Source: an uncultured Bacilli bacterium (GTDB lineage Bacteria > Bacillota_I > Bacilli_A > RF39 > UBA660). Taken from it: 47,920 nucleotides of DNA. Below the pieces are notes generated by a model. The model was given only the letters and a program-made list of their open reading frames with translations, did no database searches and was not told where the DNA came from. The stretch covers positions 1-47,920 of the forward strand of contig CAKPLX010000004.1 in NCBI GenBank assembly GCA_934167785.1, given 5' to 3'. Made by a program: the position numbers and the translations under genes. This document shows, in pieces, positions 42,128-47,920 of the stretch. Each line of letters starts with the position of its first letter. Within the stretch, counting starts at the first letter, position 1.

Positions 42128-42157
42128 AGGCACTCGAGAAGGAGTGTCCTTTATTTT
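42128..42157 (+). terminator. intercistronic hairpin between rpsO and pnp
   Basis: AGG and CACTC (42128-42135) pair with GAGTG and CCT (42142-42150) across a one-base bulge, followed by TTATTTT. It is probably an attenuator or RNA-processing site rather than a full stop, since pnp has no clear promoter of its own. Confidence 0.6.
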
Positions 42158-42171
42158 AGGAAGGATATAAT

Positions 42172-44322
42172 ATGGAAGAAAAAAAAGTGTTTGAATTAGA
42201 GATGGGATCGAGAAAAATTGTTGTTGAAATTGGGGAATTGGCTAAACAAGCTAATGCTGCTTGTTTGGTACGTTATGATGATACAGTAATTTTATCGGCT
42301 TGTGTAATGAGTAATCAAGCAACAAGTGCTGATTTTTTCCCACTTACAATTAATTATCAGGAAAAATTTTATTCTGTCGGAAAAATTCCGGGTGGTTTTA
42401 TAAAAAGAGAAGGGAGACCTACTGAACAAGCTATTCTTGCTGCGAGATTAATTGATCGACCTATTCGTCCGTTATTTAAAGAAGGATTTCGGAACGAAGT
42501 GCAAGTGATTAATACTGTTCTTTCAGTTAATCAGGATTGTACTCCTGAAATGACTGCCTTATTTGGATCTTCTCTTTGTTTATCTATTAGCGATATTCCT
42601 TTTGAAGGCCCTGTTGCTGGGGTTGTTGTTGGGCATGTTAAAGATAAATTTATTATTAATCCAAGTGTTGAAGAGTTAGAGCAAAGTGATATTAATTTAT
42701 CTGTTGCAGGTACAAGGGATGCTATTAACATGGTGGAGTCTGGTTCAAAAGAAGTGTCTGAAGAATTAATGATTGAGGCCATAATGTTTGGACATGAGGC
42801 AATTAAAAAATTAGTAGAATTTCAGGAAAGAATTGTAAAAGAAGTAGGGAAATCTAAAATAGAAGTTTCTTTGGCAAAATTAGATGAAGATTTGGTTTCT
42901 GAAGTAAATGAATTTGCGAAAGATAAAATGTTAGGAGCAATTCAAATTAAGGATAAATTAGAAAAATATGCGGCTATTGATCAAGTAAAAGAGGATAGTG
43001 TTACTTACTTTCAGGAAAAATATCAGGATAAGGAAGATTTAGAAAAAATTCTTGTTGATGTAAGAAAGATTGTAGATCATATTGAAGCAGAAGAGGTTCG
43101 GAGATTAATTACTGAAGAACATATTCGTCCAGATGGACGTGCTATGGATGAGATTAGACCTTTATCTGCTAAAATTGATATTTTGCCTAGAACACATGGT
43201 TCAGGATTATTTACACGTGGGCAAACACAGGTCTTATCGACTACTACCTTAGGCGCTTTAGGGGAACATCAAATTTTAGATGGTCTTGGAATTGAGGATG
43301 AAAAAAGATTTATGCATCATTATAATTTTCCTTCGTTTTCTGTTGGAGAGACTGGGAGATATGGTGCTCCTGGTCGGAGAGAAATTGGACATGGGGCTTT
43401 AGGAGAGAGAGCTTTATCGCAAGTGATTCCTAGTGAGGAAGAATTTCCTTATACTATTCGTGTAGTTAGTGAAGTATTGGAAAGTAATGGTAGTTCTTCT
43501 CAAGCTTCTATTTGTGCAGGATGTTTATCCTTGATGGCTGCGGGAGTGCCAATTAAAGCTCCTGTTGCTGGTATTGCTATGGGACTTATTACTAAAGATG
43601 ATAAGTATACAATTTTAACTGATATTCAAGGGTTAGAAGATCATATGGGGGATATGGATTTTAAAGTTGCTGGTACGAGAGAAGGAATTTGTGCTATGCA
43701 AATGGATATAAAAATTAAAGGAGTCAGTCGGCAAATATTAAGTGAGGCTTTATCTCAGGCTAAAAAAGCTAGATTACAAATTCTTGATTTGATGGAAAGT
43801 GTTATTCCAACTCCACGGAAGGAATTGTCTAAATACGCACCAAAAATTGAAACTATTCAAATTAATCCTGAAAAAATTAGGGATGTTATTGGCCGTGGTG
43901 GAGATATGATTACGAAAATTATTTTAGAAGCTTCTCATGTAAAGACGGTACAAGATAAAGATGCTGTTAAGGTTGATTTAGAGGATGATGGTAGAGTTGT
44001 TGTTTATCATACTGATCCTGAGATTATTAGAAAAACGATTGAAATGATTGAAAATGTTGCTCGTGAGGTAGAAATTGGTAAGACTTATCAATGTAAAGTT
44101 GTTTCTATTCAAGATTTTGGTATTTTTGTTGAGTTATGGCATGGATGTGAGGGTCTAATTCATATTTCACAATTAGATGTTAAGAGAGTAGAGAAAGCTA
44201 GTGATTTATTTAAAGTAGGTGATGAAGTAATTGCTATAGCAACGGGTTATGATAAGAAGGGGAAATTGAATTTATCTCGTAAAGAAATTCTTTTAAAGAA
44301 TGCAAAAAAAGATTCTAAATAG
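42172..44322 (+). CDS. pnp: polyribonucleotide nucleotidyltransferase (PNPase)
   Basis: PNPase is a 3'-5' phosphorolytic exoribonuclease. It has two RNase PH domains (about 1-220 and 310-540; motifs [20 protein letters not shown], and in the second, [14 protein letters not shown] and [15 protein letters not shown]), a helical linker, then KH ([18 protein letters not shown], about 565-625) and S1 ([20 protein letters not shown], about 630-700) RNA-binding domains. The 716 residues are full length. ATG 42172 follows GGAAGGAT. Confidence 0.98.
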   Translation: MEEKKVFELEMGSRKIVVEIGELAKQANAACLVRYDDTVILSACVMSNQATSADFFPLTINYQEKFYSVGKIPGGFIKREGRPTEQAILAARLIDRPIRPLFKEGFRNEVQVINTVLSVNQDCTPEMTALFGSSLCLSISDIPFEGPVAGVVVGHVKDKFIINPSVEELEQSDINLSVAGTRDAINMVESGSKEVSEELMIEAIMFGHEAIKKLVEFQERIVKEVGKSKIEVSLAKLDEDLVSEVNEFAKDKMLGAIQIKDKLEKYAAIDQVKEDSVTYFQEKYQDKEDLEKILVDVRKIVDHIEAEEVRRLITEEHIRPDGRAMDEIRPLSAKIDILPRTHGSGLFTRGQTQVLSTTTLGALGEHQILDGLGIEDEKRFMHHYNFPSFSVGETGRYGAPGRREIGHGALGERALSQVIPSEEEFPYTIRVVSEVLESNGSSSQASICAGCLSLMAAGVPIKAPVAGIAMGLITKDDKYTILTDIQGLEDHMGDMDFKVAGTREGICAMQMDIKIKGVSRQILSEALSQAKKARLQILDLMESVIPTPRKELSKYAPKIETIQINPEKIRDVIGRGGDMITKIILEASHVKTVQDKDAVKVDLEDDGRVVVYHTDPEIIRKTIEMIENVAREVEIGKTYQCKVVSIQDFGIFVELWHGCEGLIHISQLDVKRVEKASDLFKVGDEVIAIATGYDKKGKLNLSRKEILLKNAKKDSK

Positions 44323-44332
44323 GGTCTTTTTT
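44304..44332 (+). terminator. terminator of rpsO-pnp
   Basis: AAAAAAGATTC pairs with GGGTCTTTTTT (including G-U pairs), and the pnp stop lies at the loop edge. Confidence 0.7.
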
Positions 44333-44412
44333 ATTTTAAAATACTTCTTTATTTTTTCCTTTTCATAAAATAAGTAATTATGATATAATATTTAAGAAAG
44401 AAGTTGATTTGA

Positions 44413-45162
44413 ATGATTACAATTAAGAGTGAAGATGAAATCGAGTTAATGAGGAAGGCTGGTTATCTTGTTAGTTTGACTCATCAGTATTTAAAACCTT
44501 TTATAAAGCCGGGGATTCCTACTAAAAAACTAGATGATTTAGCCGAAAAATTTATTAGGGAACACGATGGAATTCCTACTTGTAAGGGGTATGAAGGATT
44601 TCCAGCTGCATTATGTGTTAGTGTTAATGATGAAGTGGTTCACGGAATTCCTGGAAAAAGAAAACTAAAAAATGGTGATATTGTTACGATAGATATGGTA
44701 ATTGGTTATCATGGTTATCAAGGAGATGCTGCTTGGACTTATGCTGTTGGTGATATTAGTGAGGAAAAAAAGTATTTAATGAAACATACGGAACAAGCTT
44801 TATATGAAGGAATAAAGCAAGTAAAACCCGGAAATCGAATTGGAGATATTTCTCATGCTGTAGAAGAATATGCTAAAAAATATCATTTGGGAGTTGTAAA
44901 AGAATTGGTTGGTCATGGTATTGGAATGGAGATGCATGAAGATCCAGAAGTACCAAATTATGGCAAAGAAAAAACAGGTCCAAAACTTAAACCTGGTATG
45001 GTAATTTGTATTGAACCGATGTTAAATTTGGGGAGTGCTGCTGTTGGGATTTTGGATGATGATTGGACAATTGTAACAGAGGATGGTAGTCCTTCTGCTC
45101 ATTATGAACATACTGTTTTAGTAACAAATGATGGTTATGAAATATTAACGCCAAGAATATAG
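44413..45162 (+). CDS. map: methionine aminopeptidase
   Basis: Map removes the N-terminal Met of new proteins. The 249 residues show IKSEDEIELMRKAGYLVS, CVSVNDEVVHGIPGKRKL (His near 78), GDIVTIDMVIGYHGYQGDAAW (metal ligand Asp residues near 95 and 106), HGIGMEMHEDPEVPN (His near 169), and IEPM and EHTVLVT (metal ligand Glu residues). A TATAAT (44384-44389) lies upstream without a clear -35 box. There is little SD sequence before ATG 44413 (GAAAGAAG). It heads a four-gene cluster with trmR and two U32 genes. Confidence 0.97.
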   Translation: MITIKSEDEIELMRKAGYLVSLTHQYLKPFIKPGIPTKKLDDLAEKFIREHDGIPTCKGYEGFPAALCVSVNDEVVHGIPGKRKLKNGDIVTIDMVIGYHGYQGDAAWTYAVGDISEEKKYLMKHTEQALYEGIKQVKPGNRIGDISHAVEEYAKKYHLGVVKELVGHGIGMEMHEDPEVPNYGKEKTGPKLKPGMVICIEPMLNLGSAAVGILDDDWTIVTEDGSPSAHYEHTVLVTNDGYEILTPRI

Positions 45163-45171
45163 GAGAAAATA

Positions 45172-45744
45172 ATGATAGAAGAAATCGAGAAATATGCTAA
45201 GGAGCATAAAGTTCCTATTATGCTAAAAGATGGGATAGAATACTTGTGTAAGTATATTGAAGAAAATCAGGTTAAAAATATCTTAGAAATAGGGACAGCA
45301 ATTGGCTATTCGGCAATTAAAATGGCTTTAGTTAGAGATGATATTCATATTACAACGATTGAAAGAGATGAAGAAAGATATCATATTGCTAAAGAAAATA
45401 TCAAAAATATGCATTTAGAAAATAGGATAACTTTAATATTAGGAGATGCTCTAGAAGTGGGCGTAACTGGAATTTATGATTTAATTTTTATTGATGCTTC
45501 TAAGGGACATAGTGTTGATTTTTTTGAACGATATGAGCCTCTTTTGAAAAGAGGAGGAATAATTATTACTGATAATTTATCTTTTCATGGATTAGTAGAG
45601 AATGAGTCTTTGGCGATTACTAAAAATCAAAAAGGTTTAGTTAAGAGAATTAAAAAATTTATTTCTTTTTTGGATCATAATGAAAGCTATCAAACAAATT
45701 ATATTGACGTAGGAGATAAAATTAGTATTTCTATAAAAAAATAG
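45172..45744 (+). CDS. trmR: tRNA 5-hydroxyuridine methyltransferase TrmR-like
   Basis: This SAM-dependent O-methyltransferase (190 residues) has LEIGTAIGYSAIKMALVRDD (SAM motif I, about 40-58), then TTIERDEERYHIAKENI, DLIFIDASKG and GGIIITDNLSFHG, as in catechol-type metal-dependent methyltransferases. The neighbours, two U32-family genes in the same order as trmR-trhP1-trhP2 of Bacillus (yrrM-yrrN-yrrO), support TrmR, which converts 5-hydroxyuridine-34 to 5-methoxyuridine. It starts 9 bases after map, with AGGAGAA. Confidence 0.85.
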   Translation: MIEEIEKYAKEHKVPIMLKDGIEYLCKYIEENQVKNILEIGTAIGYSAIKMALVRDDIHITTIERDEERYHIAKENIKNMHLENRITLILGDALEVGVTGIYDLIFIDASKGHSVDFFERYEPLLKRGGIIITDNLSFHGLVENESLAITKNQKGLVKRIKKFISFLDHNESYQTNYIDVGDKISISIKK

Positions 45745-45753
45745 GAGGGTATC

Positions 45754-46575
45754 ATGAAAAAAATATTTGTTATTCCTAATAGTTATGAATTATTGGGGGC
45801 TGTTTTAAAAAAAGATATTGATGGTGTTATTTTACCTCTTGAACATTTATCTGTTAATCATGATATTTCATTTTCATTGGAAGATATTAAAGTGATCTTA
45901 AATACTACTTCTAAAGAAATTGCGGTATCTATTAATAAGATTATGCATAATTCTGATTTAAAATTTTTGGAAGAAGCTTTAATTTCTTTAAATAAGATGA
46001 ATGTTAGTAAAATCTTTTTTTATGATTTGGCAGTATTAAATATTTGTAGAAAATTAGAAATAAAAAAAGATTTAGTTGTTTTTCAAGATCATTTAAATAC
46101 AAGTTATTATTCTAATTTGTTTTATCATCAACATGGTGTTAAATATTCTGTTATTTCTAATGATATTACGATAGAAGAAATTAATAAAATAGGAAAAGAA
46201 CTTCCTTTAATGATTGAGGCATATGGGTATGTTCCTATTTTTTATTCGAGGCGTTATTTAATTACTAATTATTTGAAGTATATTTGTCGTGAGAAGGATG
46301 AGGGACATTATTATATTAAAAATAAAGAGAATAGGTATCCTATTGTTGAGGAAGAATATGGTACTACGATTTATACAAAAGAACCAATTAATTTAATTAA
46401 TGATGTTAAAAATTTGAAAGTTGATGCTATTATTTTAAATTCTTTGATGATAGATAAGGATTTGTTTTTGAAAGTTGTTGACCAATATGTTACTTTTGAT
46501 TCTGATAATGAGGATTACTATTCTGGGTTTCTTCATGAAAAAACGGTATATAGAGTAGGAGATATGAAAAAATGA
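45754..46575 (+). CDS. U32 peptidase-family protein, TrhP1-like
   Basis: The 273-residue protein follows trmR and precedes the U32 gene, matching the position of trhP1 (yrrN), the first protein of the prephenate-dependent tRNA U34 hydroxylase. The sequence shows a TIM-barrel-like alternation (ISLNKMNVSKIFFYDLAVL, VVFQDHLNTSYY) and Y-G-Y-V-P-I-F-Y-S-R-R-Y, as in U32 members, but the key Cys cluster of TrhP2 is absent, as expected for the P1 partner. It overlaps the next gene by 4 bases (ATGA). Assignment rests partly on context. Confidence 0.75.
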   Translation: MKKIFVIPNSYELLGAVLKKDIDGVILPLEHLSVNHDISFSLEDIKVILNTTSKEIAVSINKIMHNSDLKFLEEALISLNKMNVSKIFFYDLAVLNICRKLEIKKDLVVFQDHLNTSYYSNLFYHQHGVKYSVISNDITIEEINKIGKELPLMIEAYGYVPIFYSRRYLITNYLKYICREKDEGHYYIKNKENRYPIVEEEYGTTIYTKEPINLINDVKNLKVDAIILNSLMIDKDLFLKVVDQYVTFDSDNEDYYSGFLHEKTVYRVGDMKK

Positions 46576-47771
46576 AAAAAATAGAGTTGTTGGCTCCTGC
46601 TGGAGATATGGAGAGGTTAAAATTTGCTTATCTTTATGGTGCAGATGCTGTTTATGTTGGGGGAAAAAATTATAGTTTGCGAGCTAATGCAACGAATTTA
46701 TCTAATGAAGAAATTAAAGAAGCATGTATTTATGCTCATCAATTAGGAAAAAAGTTATATGTAACGGTTAATATTGTTTTTCATGATGAAGATTACATTG
46801 GTTTAAAAGAATATTTACTTTTTCTTGCTTCTTGTGGAGTAGATGCTGTTATTGTATCTGATATGGCAGTTGTAGATTTAATCAAAAAGGAAGGGATAGA
46901 TCTTTCTATTCACATTTCTACTCAAATGTCTAATGCTAATTATGAGAGTGTTTTGTTTTTGAAAAGTTTGGGGGTAGAGAGGGTTGTTTTAGCTAGAGAG
47001 TGTTCTAAAGAGGATATTCAAACAATTATTAAAAAAACGGGAGTTGAAGTGGAGTGCTTTTTACATGGGGCAATGTGTTCTTCTTATTCAGGGAGATGTG
47101 TTTTGTCCAATTATTTTACCAAAAGAGATGCTAATCGTGGCGGATGCGCTCAAGTTTGTCGTTGGTGTTTTGAATTAGAATGTAATGATGAAACTGTTGA
47201 ATCAGAAACTGAGTTTACTATGTCTTCTAAAGATTTATCCTTTATTACTTCTTTAAAAGAGATGATTGATATTGGGGTTTCTTCTTTAAAGGTTGAAGGA
47301 AGAATGAGAAGTAATTATTATATTGCAACTGTAATTAGTACTTATCGTGAGGCTATTGATCATATTTATCATAAAACATATTCTTCTGAATTGGAAGATT
47401 ATTATAAAAAGGTTTTAAATCGTGTGGCTAATAGAGATAGTACAGAGCAATTTTTTCATTCTTTTCCTGGGGTTGAAGCTCAATATTATTTAGGAAGGCA
47501 GGAAGTTTCTAATCAAGATTTTCTTGGAATTGTTTTAGATTATGATAGAGAACAAAAACTGGTTACTTTAACGCAAAGAAATTATTTTAAACCCGGAGAT
47601 GTTGTTGAAATGTTTGGTCCAAATATTCATTCTTTTTCTTTTGAAATTCCAGATATTTATGATGATTCTATGAAAAAAATAGATGTGGCTCGACATCCTG
47701 AGGAAATTATTAAATTTTATTTAGAGAAAGAGGTTTATCCTAATGATATGATGAGGATAAAAGTAGAATGA
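46572..47771 (+). CDS. U32 peptidase-family protein, TrhP2-like tRNA hydroxylase
   Basis: This 399-residue U32-family protein starts with ELLAPAGDMERLKFAYLYGA and has GADAVYVGGKNYSLRAN, IHISTQMSNANY, and a Cys cluster CSSYSGRC...GGCAQVCRWC (about 176-205) likely to hold an iron-sulfur or metal site. In Bacillus TrhP2 (yrrO) acts with TrhP1 to hydroxylate U34 using prephenate. Position after trmR and the P1-like gene supports this. The C-terminal domain (about 310-399) is the U32 accessory domain. Length is normal. No terminator is seen before the IS end. Confidence 0.85.
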   Translation: MKKIELLAPAGDMERLKFAYLYGADAVYVGGKNYSLRANATNLSNEEIKEACIYAHQLGKKLYVTVNIVFHDEDYIGLKEYLLFLASCGVDAVIVSDMAVVDLIKKEGIDLSIHISTQMSNANYESVLFLKSLGVERVVLARECSKEDIQTIIKKTGVEVECFLHGAMCSSYSGRCVLSNYFTKRDANRGGCAQVCRWCFELECNDETVESETEFTMSSKDLSFITSLKEMIDIGVSSLKVEGRMRSNYYIATVISTYREAIDHIYHKTYSSELEDYYKKVLNRVANRDSTEQFFHSFPGVEAQYYLGRQEVSNQDFLGIVLDYDREQKLVTLTQRNYFKPGDVVEMFGPNIHSFSFEIPDIYDDSMKKIDVARHPEEIIKFYLEKEVYPNDMMRIKVE

Positions 47772-47843
47772 GTTGTTCTGGGGATAATTCAATTTATTTG
47801 ATGTGAAAATAAATAAAAAAGATTATTAAGAAGATTAAAGTTC

Positions 47844-47920
47844 TGAACTGAACCCCAAAAGTTGGACAGTTTATAAATAGTTTCTAATTAGAGGATTGTA
47901 ACCTGTAATTTACAGGAGAC
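47844..47920 (-). mobile_element. right end of an IS3-family (IS150-type) insertion sequence
   Basis: The terminal sequence starting TGAACTGAACCCCAAAAGTT (about 47844-47863) followed by GGACA matches the inverted-repeat style of IS150-group elements. Read inward on the minus strand it follows an OrfB stop codon, so this is the transposase 3' end and the element continues beyond the window. The target duplication cannot be seen here. It sits 73 bases after the trhP2-like gene. Confidence 0.8.
47884..47920 (-). CDS. IS3-family transposase OrfB, C-terminal fragment (cut by window edge)
   Basis: On the minus strand the frame ending at the TAG (47884-47886) reads SPVNYRLQSSN. SPVxYR is the conserved C-terminal motif of IS3-family OrfB integrases. 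The rest lies outside the window. The frame and the adjacent inverted repeat agree with each other. Confidence 0.8.
   Translation of the reverse strand, partial: SPVNYRLQSSN

Overview
The window is chromosomal DNA from a very AT-rich, low-GC Gram-positive bacterium of the Bacilli. Gene content and style (dimeric GlyRS, Prp with an N-terminally extended L27, L21 leader, T-box, RNase HIII, TrmR/TrhP-like cluster, compact operons) fit an uncultured, gut-type lineage near RF39/Erysipelotrichales; this placement is inference. TGA acts as a stop and tryptophan is TGG, so the genetic code is standard and this is not a Mycoplasma-type code. A SspI-like small acid-soluble spore protein points to sporulation, or spore-forming ancestry. 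Most genes have strong SD sequences and clear sigma-A promoters (TTGACA-17-TATAAT type).

Layout. 1-3010: tRNA-Cys (minus), smpB, tRNA-Leu(CAA), then nusB-xseA-xseB. 3038-4594: a short glycine T-box leader and glyS. 4712-5825: L21 leader, rplU-prp-rpmA and a terminator. 5897-9066: a small minus-strand gene, a membrane protein with a lysozyme/transglycosylase-like tail, and a secreted membrane-anchored protein. 9187-12084: transketolase, a zinc-ribbon membrane protein and mscL. 12087-15343 (minus): a four-gene operon of mostly unknown genes (two look-alike small proteins, a large membrane-hairpin protein, an HExxH metallopeptidase-like protein). 15479-18240: fhs and a HemW-like gene. 18243-18396: an independently promoted structured small RNA with no gene. 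18425-21968: gltX, a SpaA-like membrane protein and a COG0523 GTPase. 22018-26431: tRNA-Arg(CCU), a coiled-coil protein and three tandem paralogues with homogenised 3' ends. 26421-27611 (minus): rnhC and a SspI-like gene. 27700-32243: cvpA-trxA, then rsmH-ftsL-PBP, a cut-down division/cell-wall cluster. 32335-34806: an 823-residue orphan. 34883-39372: tgt, a small membrane protein, a diguanylate cyclase with an extracytoplasmic sensor, and a YihY-family protein. 39446-41678: tRNA-Arg(CCG) with an unusual tertiary pair, a transglutaminase-like membrane protein and a family 4 glycosyltransferase. 41736-44332: rpsO with its leader, then pnp. 44413-47771: map, trmR and two U32 peptidase-family genes, which together look like a tRNA U34 hydroxylation/methylation unit. 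47844-47920: the right end of an IS3-family (IS150-type) insertion sequence, entering from the right edge on the minus strand.

Functional themes are translation (tRNAs, two aminoacyl-tRNA synthetases, three ribosomal proteins with leaders, SmpB, Tgt, TrmR/TrhP, Map), RNA decay (PNPase, RNase HIII) and cell envelope (PBP, FtsL, CvpA, MscL, several unique surface proteins). The least explained parts are the 12087-15343 operon, the 22704-26431 paralogue array, the 823-residue protein, and the small RNA at 18278-18396.
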